Shown here in pieces: positions 29,831 to 39,571 of a DNA stretch of 64,000 nucleotides. Both the position numbers and the translations under genes were made by a program. How positions within the stretch are numbered: position 1 is the stretch's first letter; each line of letters begins with the position of its first letter. The stretch comes from Zygotorulaspora mrakii (taxonomy: Eukaryota; Ascomycota; Saccharomycetes; Saccharomycetales; Saccharomycetaceae). The stretch covers positions 186,001 to 250,000 of the forward strand of contig NC_050722.1 of the NCBI RefSeq assembly GCF_013402915.1. Direction: 5' to 3'. Below the pieces are notes generated by a model, which worked only from the letters and a program-made list of their open reading frames with translations, was not told where the DNA came from and searched no databases.

Positions 29831-30876
29831 TTTTACTTGATTCCTGCTTTACCTTGCTTGACAAATTAAAGTAAACCCTCTAAAACAACCGACTTAATCA
29901 ATAATATACTTCAAACAAACCGTTGATGATTTCACGATTTTTCCAGGTTTCTGGTACTACTGCTGACCGCACTTACCACACCCACAGAGAACAGATGCTG
30001 TCTGTCTGAGAGCATCGCTGTACGTCCATAGCTCCGCCTGTGAACATGGCCAGAGCCCAGTCCGCTAGCCTGCCTAGCTGTTTTCCGGAACGAAAGTTCC
30101 CTCTGGAATCCTTCCGCTCTGGGCTCTGCTCTGCTGGGCGTCTAGCCTATCAGTGCAGCCTCCCAGCCCAAGTGCAGGCGACCTGCGCCCGCGAGGAGAT
30201 CCAGAAACCATTTGCAGGACGCCCAGACTGAAACCGAGGCCGGTATGTCGCAGAAAAAAAGCATCAAAAGTAAGAATGTGCGGATCTACAGCAGATGTAC
30301 GGGCGGAGAAGCAGTCCCCCGTAAAGTCAGAGGACTGTTTCAAAATGCAACACCCGAACACCATTATAATACGGTACGAATCCGGACACCGCTTAACCGT
30401 CAGGAGGAGCCGTTTTTGTTCTCGGACGCAAACGTGAAGTGGTATTGAGCAGAGTTAGGGACGCAGAAAAGTACGCAAACCAGGAGCGCAGCGGGAGGTT
30501 GCCCCGTCTGGTGAGTTGAGCTTGCAATACCGTCTGGAAGGGAAAAGTGATACTGGCCTACAGCTCTAGGCGGGACTTGTTCCACCCGGACAGTGATTCC
30601 TCTGGTGCAGCTGCCTCCACTGGGGGGGTGGGGGAGCCACCGTTGACAGGGCGGAAGCCCACAGTGGACCAACGGTTCTCTGGGCTGGTAGAGTGGAAGA
30701 CGCAGGATGTTGCAGCTAGTCTGACAGGTAGACGGTGAGAATTGGAAACTTTGACCGTGGATGGGGGTAGTGATTCGTACAGTTTTGAAATGAAAAACTG
30801 CGAGGTATTTACAATACTTGGAGTAGAATTTGGCACTGGTTTAAGAGAGACGAGTATAACAATAAACAAAAGCAAG
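29831..30876. other. Divergent promoter RPL13/RPS16, 1.05 kb, GC-rich
   Basis: Both ribosomal protein genes start from this region. From about 29950 it is clearly more GC-rich than neighbouring spacers. Open frames here (for example 30040-30231, 30153-30437, 30400-30672) overlap on both strands and look like a by-product of GC content. Confidence 0.55.
30294..30362. promoter_or_regulatory. Pair of Rap1-like sites in the ribosomal protein promoter
   Basis: ATGTACGGGCG (30295-30305) contains, on the minus strand, the full core CCCGTACAT. A second, weaker site ACACCCGAACACC lies at 30350-30362. Paired Rap1 sites about 50 bp apart are typical of ribosomal protein promoters. Confidence 0.5.
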
Positions 30877-31686
30877 ATGTCTGCTGTCCCAAGTGTCCAA
30901 GTATGTTGAAGATAAATGCTCTGCAGGAGCGCAATGTCAAGTGTCGAAGAGAAGGAGACAAGAAAGATATGGAACCGCCCTCGTGGGTCAGATATGTGGT
31001 ATCCATGTCACCTGAAAGACTGGGAGGAGCAAAGTTGAAGCGCAGAAAGGCGGCCGTCGAGTGTACGCGGCTAAACTGCTGAAGACGATTGAACAACGGA
31101 ACTACAAACGATTGACTGAGAAGTGACTGAACGACGAAGCGAGGAAAGAGTGGCATGCGTGCGGCCGTGCGGGCGCAAAAAGCTCCTATGTCTATCAATC
31201 TCCCGACTTCTGGACGACTATCGCGTCTGAAAGGACATTATTTTACTAACTGACGACATTCCTTTGTCTTCTCTACAGACTTTCGGTAAGAAGAAATCTG
31301 CCACTGCCGTTGCCCACGTTAAGGCCGGTAAAGGTTTAATCAAGGTTAACGGTTCTCCAATCACCTTGGTCGAACCAGAAATCTTGAGATTCAAAGTCTA
31401 CGAACCATTAGTATTGGTTGGTTTGGACAAATTCGCCAAGATTGACATCAGAGTCAGAGTCACCGGTGGTGGTCACGTCTCCCAAGTTTACGCTATCAGA
31501 CAAGCTATCGCCAAGGGTTTGGTCGCTTACCATCAAAAATACGTTGACGAACAATCAAAGAACGAATTGAAGAAGGCTTTCACCTCTTACGACAGAACCT
31601 TGTTGATCGCTGATTCCAGAAGACCAGAACCAAAGAAATTCGGTGGTAAAGGTGCTCGTTCTAGATTCCAAAAGTCTTACCGTTAA
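30877..31686 (+). CDS. RPS16B: RPS16, 40S protein uS9 (two exons: 30877..30900, 31279..31686)
   Basis: The spliced product is 143 aa, the same length as in S. cerevisiae. Exon 1 encodes MSAVPSVQ and stops at GTATGT (30901). The branch site TACTAAC is at 31244-31250 and the acceptor CAG ends at 31278. Exon 2 begins [19 protein letters not shown] and ends with the uS9 tail SRFQKSYR, which reaches the P-site tRNA. Codon bias is strong. Confidence 0.97.
30901..31278 (+). other. RPS16 intron, 378 nt
   Basis: The intron is bounded by GTATGT and ACAG, with TACTAAC 28 nt before the acceptor. A frame at 30809-31198 on the other strand has no features. No snoRNA was recognised. Confidence 0.95.
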
Positions 31687-32154
31687 GAACAGGACTTACC
31701 AAGCATTTTTCTGTGCCCTTGTTTTTCAACTGTACTACATTTTACAACATTTTACTTAAATACACTGTATAATTTAATATTACGGGTAGAACCTTATTAT
31801 TACATGACTATTCACTGGCATCTTTAAGTTTTTATGACTATGCATTCTGGTGTGCCTTATCCAGCACAAAAACGCGTAAAGCGAGCGATATTAAGTAAAA
31901 AATGGCTGTCATACGCGCAGTCAAATTTGTAGTGAAACGCGAAACACGCATATGTGGATACAGTACTGATAACTAGGCGACTATGAATTCAGGAGTTTTG
32001 AATAGTGGAGAAGCCCATTTATTGATTATTCAAAAAAACTCAAAATCATCCAGGTAGATCCCTTCTTCATAACGTGTAAGTTAGGTGTATTGAGCAGCTC
32101 CAGTTTTAATTACATCACATACCACATTCAAGTTGGCCTACAAAAAAAAACTCA
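31687..32154. other. Spacer RPS16 to FDO1
   Basis: It holds the 3' flank of RPS16 and the FDO1 promoter, including MCB/SCB-like elements near 31872-31944. No gene is seen. Confidence 0.5.
31872..31944 (+). promoter_or_regulatory. MCB ACGCGT and SCB-like CGCGAAA upstream of FDO1
   Basis: ACGCGT lies at 31872-31877 and CGCGAAA at 31938-31944, about 210-280 bp before the FDO1 start. These are MBF and SBF sites in yeast. G1/S control of the gene is an inference. Confidence 0.35.
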
Positions 32155-33261
32155 ATGGTAGATACTATAGTTGATGAGAAACCTTTGACAGCAAAAGATT
32201 CGAGGGCATTCATAGACAATTCCGAGCATGGTGGTGCTGACAACGATTGTGACGCGAAGAATGATAAACTCAGGGTTGCAATCTTAAGGGCTAGACGGCT
32301 TATTCATGAGCTCAGTAGCCACGTCATGAGAAGTCCCATGGAGGAGACTAAATTTCCACTAGCAAATAAGCATTCCGAAGTTACCTGCTACGACCACAAT
32401 TCTCATTTAAATGAGACAACACAGTTCAAGGACCGTCTACCCACAAAAGAAGACATCCTCAATGTGTCAACCCCGGAGAGAGCAGCTATTTTTCCAGAAT
32501 CAATTGGAATATCTGGTCACGATATAATATCCGATAAAGATGTTCTGATAACAGTAAGCTCATTGGTAAATGCTCTTGACGATTCACTGAGGCAAATTCA
32601 ACAATTAAAGTTCAAAAACATGCTAATTGAGTCCAACAGTAACAATATTCAATCTACTTTTGAAGTTGAGGAAAACTTGAGAAAACAGCAGTTTGAACGA
32701 ATGAAATGTCAATTATTACTGGATAAACAGGAGCTAATAGAGACACTTCATTTCAAAGAGGGTAAAATTGCCAAATATAAAAACCGAATTGTTGAAAAAA
32801 ACAGATTGATAAACAAACTAATGAGAACCTTAAATGAAAATTCAATACATGACAATTTAAAATTTGGCGATTTTGAGTCGTCTAGAAAAAGTTCGATGTC
32901 AAGCGCGAATAGATCTATTTCAAAGGATAAAACATATGATATGCTAAAAACTTTAGGTCTCCTAGCGTCTCAGGTGTTAAATGATGAAATTGACGAAGAT
33001 TCCAATCAAACCATACAGCAACCGTCCGAAATAACTGGAGGTGATTGCAACGCAACAGAGATAGATATTACAAGCAATTCGATATCAAGAGTTGAGAAAG
33101 ACATTCAGCTCCCAACCATCGAGTTTTTAGCCGATTCTAAATCTGTCTCAGGAACTCCGATCGAAAAATCGGTCCTCAATGATTCATCATCTCCACACAT
33201 CGAGTTGCCCAAAATGAAAAACTTCAGTACAGTAGATGGGACGGTAAAAGATATAAATTAA
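32155..33261 (+). CDS. FDO1: Fdo1-like coiled-coil protein
   Basis: Predicted 368 aa (S. cerevisiae Fdo1, YMR144W, about 342). A helical segment near residues 20-50 (LRVAILRARRLIHELSSHV) and a long coiled coil near 140-230 (DSLRQIQQLKFKNMLIES through KNRLINKLMRTLNE) are separated and followed by disordered Ser/Asp-rich sequence. There is no enzymatic domain. Fdo1 was described as a partner of Fkh1 in donor preference during mating-type switching. The assignment rests mainly on position between RPS16 and SUB2/NDE1 (YMR143W-YMR144W-YMR145C), plus length and coiled-coil layout. Confidence 0.75.
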   Translation: MVDTIVDEKPLTAKDSRAFIDNSEHGGADNDCDAKNDKLRVAILRARRLIHELSSHVMRSPMEETKFPLANKHSEVTCYDHNSHLNETTQFKDRLPTKEDILNVSTPERAAIFPESIGISGHDIISDKDVLITVSSLVNALDDSLRQIQQLKFKNMLIESNSNNIQSTFEVEENLRKQQFERMKCQLLLDKQELIETLHFKEGKIAKYKNRIVEKNRLINKLMRTLNENSIHDNLKFGDFESSRKSSMSSANRSISKDKTYDMLKTLGLLASQVLNDEIDEDSNQTIQQPSEITGGDCNATEIDITSNSISRVEKDIQLPTIEFLADSKSVSGTPIEKSVLNDSSSPHIELPKMKNFSTVDGTVKDIN

Positions 33262-33553
33262 TTATCAAAAAAGGAGACAGGTTATATAATTCGTATGTTC
33301 TTTAATGTCAATCTCTAAATTTCGCAATTTTTTATGTTTTATTCCGCGAAACAAAAATTTGAAATCCTTTTAAGATTGTAATTTGGCAGAGATTCTCACT
33401 TAAAAGAAATTAAATGTATGGTTTGAACTAAGCAGAAACTTAAAAGTCTTATACATACTTACTTACATAATACAAATAGCTTTTCATCTGCTTCCTTTTT
33501 TATTTTCAATTTGAACATAATTTATAAAAAATGAAAACTCAATTTTCGATTTT

Positions 33554-34891
33554 TTAATTATTCAAATAAGTGGAAGGATCAATACCTTCCTCAGGGAACT
33601 CAGCTATCTTGACGTCGAAACGCTCCTGAATCTTGTTTAAAACTTCTTCATCTTCTTTAGAAGAAACAAATGAAATGGCTAGACCTTTGGTACCAAATCT
33701 ACCAGCTCTTCCGACACGATGCAAGTATTGATCTGCTTCGTTTGTCAAATCGTAGTTGATAGCCAAATTAATACGTTCGATATCAATACCTCTTCCGAAG
33801 ACATCTGTGGACACACAGATACGTTTTTCAAAATCTTTGAAGGCTTTATAACGAGCAATACGTTCCTCCTGCTTCATGTGACCGTGAACCGTAATAGCAG
33901 GGAAATTCGAAGCATTTAGTAATTTAGTTAATTCATTTGCTCTTGAAGTGGATTTGACGAAAATAATCACTTGGTTGAACTCTAAGTCATCTAGTAGTTG
34001 GGCTAATTTACGATTCTTTTCACGTTCTTCTAATTTGATATAATATTGCTGCAGACCATGCAATGTCAATTTTGCTTCATCATCGACGAAAATTTCCAAA
34101 GGATTTTGTAAGAATCTTCTACAGATAGGTCTAATTTCTTGAGAAAGCGTTGCTGAAAACATCATAACTTGTTTATCTCTTGGTGTTGCTCTAAAGATAT
34201 CTTGCACATCTCTCCTCATGTCTAATTCCTCCAGGACTTTGTCACACTCATCGATAACAAAGTTCTTGACGTGAGATAAATCAATCAATTTATCTCTAAC
34301 TAGAGCCTTCAAACGACCAGGTGTTGCTACAACAATATGTGGAGCGGCTTCCTTATTTTTCAATAATTCAGCATCTTTGCCGATTGGTGTACCACCGTAG
34401 AAAACTGCTGTTTTAACATCTGGCATATACTTTGAGAACCTCAAATATTCATTACGAATTTGATATGCTAGCTCTCTGGCGTTACAAATAACAACAACTG
34501 CTACTTCACCTGGAACTGGATCTAATTGTTGCAAGGTTGAAAGCACAAAAACAGCAGTCTTACCTAAACCGGACTTTGCTTGACACAAAACATCCGTACC
34601 GTGGATAGATTGAGGAATTGTATGCTGTTGAACTTCAGATGGATGCTCAAAACCGCAATCAATAATGGCTCTCGATAATTCAGGTTTCAATAGGAAATCC
34701 TTAAACCCAGTGGAATGGATACCAACGTAAGATCCCTTTTTATCACTGTCCCCGGCTGCAGCGTCTCCAACAGCACCTGAAGTAGCACCTGATTCATCGC
34801 CTGCTTCGCCATTTGCTGCGCCATTGTCGACTTGAATTTCTTGCTCGTTGTCGGAGTATTCCAGTAAATCTTCCTCCCCTTCGTTTGACAT
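33554..34891 (-). CDS. SUB2: SUB2, DEAD-box helicase of the TREX complex
   Basis: Predicted 445 aa (S. cerevisiae 446). All helicase motifs are visible: Q-motif region [14 protein letters not shown], motif [13 protein letters not shown], motif II as DECD (the UAP56/Sub2 form of DEAD), SAT, RGIDIE and [10 protein letters not shown]. The N-terminus is acidic and the protein ends in YLNN. Sub2 remodels the spliceosome at branch-site recognition and loads Yra1 onto mRNA for export. The orientation and place match YDL084W. Confidence 0.97.
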   Translation of the reverse strand: MSNEGEEDLLEYSDNEQEIQVDNGAANGEAGDESGATSGAVGDAAAGDSDKKGSYVGIHSTGFKDFLLKPELSRAIIDCGFEHPSEVQQHTIPQSIHGTDVLCQAKSGLGKTAVFVLSTLQQLDPVPGEVAVVVICNARELAYQIRNEYLRFSKYMPDVKTAVFYGGTPIGKDAELLKNKEAAPHIVVATPGRLKALVRDKLIDLSHVKNFVIDECDKVLEELDMRRDVQDIFRATPRDKQVMMFSATLSQEIRPICRRFLQNPLEIFVDDEAKLTLHGLQQYYIKLEEREKNRKLAQLLDDLEFNQVIIFVKSTSRANELTKLLNASNFPAITVHGHMKQEERIARYKAFKDFEKRICVSTDVFGRGIDIERINLAINYDLTNEADQYLHRVGRAGRFGTKGLAISFVSSKEDEEVLNKIQERFDVKIAEFPEEGIDPSTYLNN

Positions 34892-35292
34892 ATTAAATTA
34901 ATGATATGAGTACAACGCAACTAACACGCAAAAATGAGAAGAGCTAGGTCCTGATTATAGGATAAAGTGCGCGTAGAATTGTCTAAAGGTGGACCTTGGC
35001 AACAATTGGTAATTTAGTAGTTTCATTAATTTAGAAAATAATCCTTTCTTGGTCGCGTTTTTCCATCTGTTTTGAAAATTCACCTTGCCACTTGCAAATA
35101 GCTTGATATATCATTGTACACGTAAATGAGAGGGTAATGATCAAGAGAGTCACGATTAATATACAGAGATGAGAGCTAACTACAATCGTTAAATGATAGA
35201 TACCAACCAAGCTGTTACTGCTGAAAATATATCTATATGTTTGTAGATATATATATACAACGACTGTGCGATCTCTTTACGAGTCTTTCTTT
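34892..35292. other. SUB2 promoter and 3' flank of the CENP-B-like gene
   Basis: This holds the SUB2 upstream region. A TATATATATA tract lies near 35248. No gene is seen. Confidence 0.45.
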
Positions 35293-37446
35293 TTATTGCG
35301 GTACAATACCTTTTATTTTATTAAAGATGGTCATTAGTGTTGTTTTTGAATTTGAATTTACAAGATCCCCGTACAATTGGGATTCATTATTGTCAATCAT
35401 ACTGATAACGTCTTGTAGCTGCGAAATGGTTGAGTTTTCAAAAATATTAGCCGACGTTACGTTTTCCATACGAGATTGTTGTGACGTTTTTCCAAAGGAG
35501 CCATGTTGTGGTTCGATATCAGTATTGAGCGAGGCAGTCGAGGACGATGTAGCGGCAGCCGCGGCAGCCGCGGCAGCTGCCGCGTGCAGAGCTGGCTCAA
35601 AAACGTTAAGATCATTTAATTGAACGCTGTCGTGTTCATGAGCTTCATTTGAATTTAATAACTCAGTATGCAGGTTAATAATATGCTGAAACTCCTGTTC
35701 AAATATGTCGAGACTTAGATTTTCATCAGTTAGATCTGTTTCATAGGATGAAGATTCAATTGCAGCAATAGAAGAACTTTCGGTAGTAGCATCAATAACT
35801 CCACGTAAGCTTGTAGAAACATTTTGTTGAAATAGCTGTTGATTCCACGGTAATGATAAAAATCTATCCGTCTGAACCATGTCTTTGCAAAATAAAGCGT
35901 TCCAATTGTAACGGTCATCAAAGCCTTCAAATACCACAAAAGGAATCTCGCTATTTGAGGCACTCTGACAACATTCCGCGTAAATCTTGGCAAATGCTTC
36001 ATTTAACTTGTCTATTTTGAAATGTCCATACTTTTTTTCTTGTTTATTTATTCTGGAAGAATGATCAGAAAGTTCTTCAGGAAGATTGTTCTCATTAATA
36101 TTATTATCATTATTACTATTACTATTATTACTATTATTATTGTTCATATCCGAGTGTAGACTATTTTGTTTGAATTCTTCGCGACCATTTGATTCCTCAT
36201 TGTTTTCATTTCCATGGCTATTCCTCATATCGTTTTCACCATCGTTTTTATTCTCATTATTATCAATATCGTTGTTGGAACTATTATTATTATTATTGTC
36301 ATTGATCATCTTGCTTCTATTCTGATATTGATTTTGATGGAGATATATTTTTCCAAAATAATCAGGAAAAATAAGTAGCTTTGGCGGCATTATCGATTTT
36401 ATTGACATTTCATTCGGTATTATTTCAAAACATGTGAATACACTTGACATGCTTGATTGATGAATGCAAGTTCTTGTGATGTAATAAAAAGGCTTATCTT
36501 GAGGCAGAGATCTTATCTTCTCTTGTAATAAAGGAATAAAGCATCTCCAAAGGTAATCAAAGTCGCACCTGCAACTTTTCGATCTTTTCATCTTTACATT
36601 GAATCTACTATTATAAGTGCCGTAAACGATAAATTCATCGTGTCGTCTTGTGAAATTATGGATCCATTTTTTGCCCAAAGATATTCCGTTTACGAAAGAC
36701 ATGATGAATTCTCTAATCTGTGTATAATTCAATGTGTTTCCATAGGCATGAGATAAATTACGAACTTCACTCAGTAAAATATCTTCCTTTTCAATAGATA
36801 ACTTCATCTGCTGTTGATGTGACCTTGACGCAGAAAGTGCATGAGGCTTGGGACTTGAATTGTGGGGAGGTAATAACTTTATGATAGAATTTGCATTGAG
36901 ATCATTGCTTTTACTTTTCAAACGATCGTACAGCGTGGATTTAGGCACTTGAAAAAACAATGCGATTTGCCTTATAGAGTGCTTCTTGATATTCTTGTCA
37001 GAGCCATGTGCCTGCTTTTCAGAATTCATAAATTCCAAAGCCTGCTGTATACGTTCCTCTTTATTAGTAGGGAGGGGCTCATTAAAATTTTCAGACCACA
37101 CATCCTGGATAGACGCAACGGCGGCCGCAGCTGCCGCTGTTAGAGAACTATCCTGATGTTTCTTTACAGGCGTATTCTTTTCACCTTCCGTGCCGTTATG
37201 CACCAGACTGTCGTCGGTCACGCCGCCAAACGCGGGAGGCACCGATTCTGATAATGAGACAGTATCATACTGTTCGGAGTCCTCCTGGTCATGGGAATGC
37301 TGGTGCTGGCGTTGACTGTCAAGATCCGCGCCATGATGATCGTGCTGATCGTCATGGCTGTGGTCGTGATCCTGAGGTTCATTTGTATTAAACGGTGAGC
37401 CTAGTGGTAGCTTCAACACACGATCTGCCGCATTTTCGATAGCCAT
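35293..37446 (-). CDS. CENP-B/Pdc2-type DNA-binding protein (domesticated transposase relative)
   Basis: Predicted 717 aa. After a His/Asp/Gln-rich N-terminus, residues about 130-180 form a Psq/CENP-B N-type helix-turn-helix (IRQIALFFQVPKSTLYDRL). Residues about 210-290 form the second CENP-B/Tc5-type DNA-binding domain (LSIEKEDILLSEVRNLSHAYG ... GKKWIHNFTRRHDEF). A stretch resembling the pogo-type DDE domain follows (about 300-375 and 490-550), interrupted by long Asn/Asp-rich low-complexity sequence; no intact DDE triad is evident. A poly-Ala run lies near residues 625-637. S. cerevisiae Pdc2 and K. lactis Rag3 have this architecture and regulate PDC and THI genes. No S. cerevisiae gene occupies this place between SUB2 and NDE. 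It is likely a transcription factor; targets are unknown. Confidence 0.7.
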   Translation of the reverse strand: MAIENAADRVLKLPLGSPFNTNEPQDHDHSHDDQHDHHGADLDSQRQHQHSHDQEDSEQYDTVSLSESVPPAFGGVTDDSLVHNGTEGEKNTPVKKHQDSSLTAAAAAAVASIQDVWSENFNEPLPTNKEERIQQALEFMNSEKQAHGSDKNIKKHSIRQIALFFQVPKSTLYDRLKSKSNDLNANSIIKLLPPHNSSPKPHALSASRSHQQQMKLSIEKEDILLSEVRNLSHAYGNTLNYTQIREFIMSFVNGISLGKKWIHNFTRRHDEFIVYGTYNSRFNVKMKRSKSCRCDFDYLWRCFIPLLQEKIRSLPQDKPFYYITRTCIHQSSMSSVFTCFEIIPNEMSIKSIMPPKLLIFPDYFGKIYLHQNQYQNRSKMINDNNNNNSSNNDIDNNENKNDGENDMRNSHGNENNEESNGREEFKQNSLHSDMNNNNSNNSNSNNDNNINENNLPEELSDHSSRINKQEKKYGHFKIDKLNEAFAKIYAECCQSASNSEIPFVVFEGFDDRYNWNALFCKDMVQTDRFLSLPWNQQLFQQNVSTSLRGVIDATTESSSIAAIESSSYETDLTDENLSLDIFEQEFQHIINLHTELLNSNEAHEHDSVQLNDLNVFEPALHAAAAAAAAAAATSSSTASLNTDIEPQHGSFGKTSQQSRMENVTSANIFENSTISQLQDVISMIDNNESQLYGDLVNSNSKTTLMTIFNKIKGIVPQ

Positions 37447-37951
37447 TTTTCTCTCTTGTCATACAATCACAAAGAAGAAATAAACAAATCCAAAATAACC
37501 CAAACAATATACGTCTAGCTCTTTGCTCTTAGGTTGTTAAGAAATCAGATATACTGTTGAAACTTTGTTTTGACAATCCAATAATAGTACGTGCACTACT
37601 AAAAATGATTTTCTGTACAAAACTAATTCAGCTTGAACTGCATTGACACCCAACCTTGATCATTACTTCCTGCCAATGCTTGTTTGTTTTCTATAAACGC
37701 CTTGCATTGCTTGAAATCTACGCTACCAGTTACCCGGCTTGAAACCTTTCTTTTCCGGTGATGATTTCTCGCGGGTGTCTCTCAAAAAGAAACATAAACC
37801 ACATGTATTCCAAGGTAAGAATAGTAGTTTGACATAGCCGCCGAGGTTTTTGAGACTCATTAATAGTTCTTGATCAAATTAATTATACAAAAAAGGGAAT
37901 ATATAAAGATATGGCTATGGGATGTATTCAAAAATTGAAGTAATACCAAGA
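37447..37951. other. Promoter of the CENP-B-like gene and 3' flank of NDE1
   Basis: No gene or RNA is recognised in these 505 bp. Confidence 0.45.
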
Positions 37952-39571
37952 TTAGACAGAAGAGTCTCTGCCTAGGAAGTAAACCTTAGCCCAATCCATA
38001 GCGACAAGCACTCTGTTTCTGAAAGACATACACATGGCCAAGTAAGCAGATTTCCAGAATAAGAAAGTGAAAGAACCGGCAGATCTATACATGGAGTCAC
38101 CAACGGCCAAATCAGCAATAGCTTTATCAGAGCCGATGTAAGCCAAAGCACCCATATGGTGGTATTTGAAAGGAACGATTTGAGCTTGTATTTTGCTTAT
38201 TCTGTTTTGAATCTTTGAATCATCGGCATCGTTCTTTTGAGCTGCTTGCCATTTCAATTGGTCGATTTTGTAAAGCTTCTTGAAAACACTGGCCAAATAT
38301 TCACCTTCCTGATGGGCAACTTGGGCTGTTGGAAACAAACCTGGGTAAAAGGTACAATCACCGACAGCAAAGATGGAGCCCTGAGCACCTAATAATTGCA
38401 ATTTGTCGTCGATTAATAGACCACGTCTAGAATCTTGAACCTCCAGTTTCTGCATTAGATTTTTAGAGACCTCTCTTGGCGCATTACCGGTTGCCCAAAC
38501 TAGGACACTATACGGGATGTCCTCGTTCTCATCACCACATTTGGCCGTAATTGTTGTCTTTGTAACATTTTTAACCATTGTCTTTATTCTCAAATCAATT
38601 CTATCCTGCTTGAAGAGTTGTTCGGCGTAGTCCACCAAAGATTTGTCAAACATGTTCAAGATGTTTGGCAAAGCTTCGACCAAAGTGACCTTGATTTCAC
38701 TGCTCAAACCAGGCATCCATTTACTCAAATCTTGATCGACGTAATCTCTCAATTCTGCGGCAAACTCAACACCCGTTGGGCCACCACCGACAACAACAAA
38801 GCTCAACAATCTCTCTCTCTCAGGATCAGTTGGTGGCAGAGAAGCAGCCTTCTCAACACTAGTCATAATCTTCATTCTAATCTCCTGAGCATCGCTGATT
38901 TCCTTCAAAAAGGAAGCGTTCTCAAACACACCCGGGATACCAAAAGTGGTTGGCTGAGCGCCAACACCATTAACCAAATAGTCGAATTTCAAATCAAGCT
39001 GATACTCGTGTTCTTTGTTCACAGACTTGATCTTCACAGTCTTATTTTCCGGATCGATGTCTAGCGCTTCAGCTTCGTAGTAATGTACTTCACCAGGCAC
39101 TCTTCTGGCGATGCTTCTGACGGGCTCAACGATGGATTTCAACTCGATCGTGCCGACAGGGGTCGATGGCAGTAAAGGCGTGAACAGGAAGTAGTTTCTG
39201 GGAGAAACAACAATAACATTGTAGAGAGACGTGTCCAAGTTTTTCAAAAGAGAAATCGAACCCCAGCCGGTACCAAGGATCACCAAAGTCTTTCTTGGCG
39301 AGCCGTTGACAAACGTGGCAGACTGCGGAGTCTGTGGAGCAGGGTGTTTCTCCTTGTACAGCTGATACGAGAGATAACCTGTACCCAGCAACCCACTGTA
39401 AAGGGAAACTTTCAACAGTGCTTTGCCAGCTCTCCTGAAAACCGATGGTTCCGAAGCGACCGGCTTCACGGCCTGCTCTTGCAGCAGTCTTAAACCGGAA
39501 CCAAAGAACCTTTTGGCAACCGTGGCCCTGCTAGAACGAAGTTCTAATAATCTGACAGATTGCGAAAACAT
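37952..39571 (-). CDS. NDE1: NDE1/NDE2-type external NADH dehydrogenase
   Basis: Predicted 539 aa. The N-terminus ([21 protein letters not shown]) is an Arg/Ser-rich mitochondrial presequence, followed by a hydrophobic sorting segment near residues 52-70. Two Rossmann motifs are present: [12 protein letters not shown] for FAD and [15 protein letters not shown] for NADH. FAVGDC near residue 400 marks the second FAD contact, and the C-terminus ([20 protein letters not shown]) is the usual membrane-binding helix. It oxidises cytosolic NADH at the outer face of the inner membrane and reduces ubiquinone without pumping protons. It is the single pre-duplication form of YMR145C and YDL085W. Confidence 0.95.
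   Translation of the reverse strand: MFSQSVRLLELRSSRATVAKRFFGSGLRLLQEQAVKPVASEPSVFRRAGKALLKVSLYSGLLGTGYLSYQLYKEKHPAPQTPQSATFVNGSPRKTLVILGTGWGSISLLKNLDTSLYNVIVVSPRNYFLFTPLLPSTPVGTIELKSIVEPVRSIARRVPGEVHYYEAEALDIDPENKTVKIKSVNKEHEYQLDLKFDYLVNGVGAQPTTFGIPGVFENASFLKEISDAQEIRMKIMTSVEKAASLPPTDPERERLLSFVVVGGGPTGVEFAAELRDYVDQDLSKWMPGLSSEIKVTLVEALPNILNMFDKSLVDYAEQLFKQDRIDLRIKTMVKNVTKTTITAKCGDENEDIPYSVLVWATGNAPREVSKNLMQKLEVQDSRRGLLIDDKLQLLGAQGSIFAVGDCTFYPGLFPTAQVAHQEGEYLASVFKKLYKIDQLKWQAAQKNDADDSKIQNRISKIQAQIVPFKYHHMGALAYIGSDKAIADLAVGDSMYRSAGSFTFLFWKSAYLAMCMSFRNRVLVAMDWAKVYFLGRDSSV

Noticed and set aside
30040..30875. Several open frames on both strands
   Set aside because: They overlap one another in the GC-rich divergent ribosomal protein promoter and show no domain.
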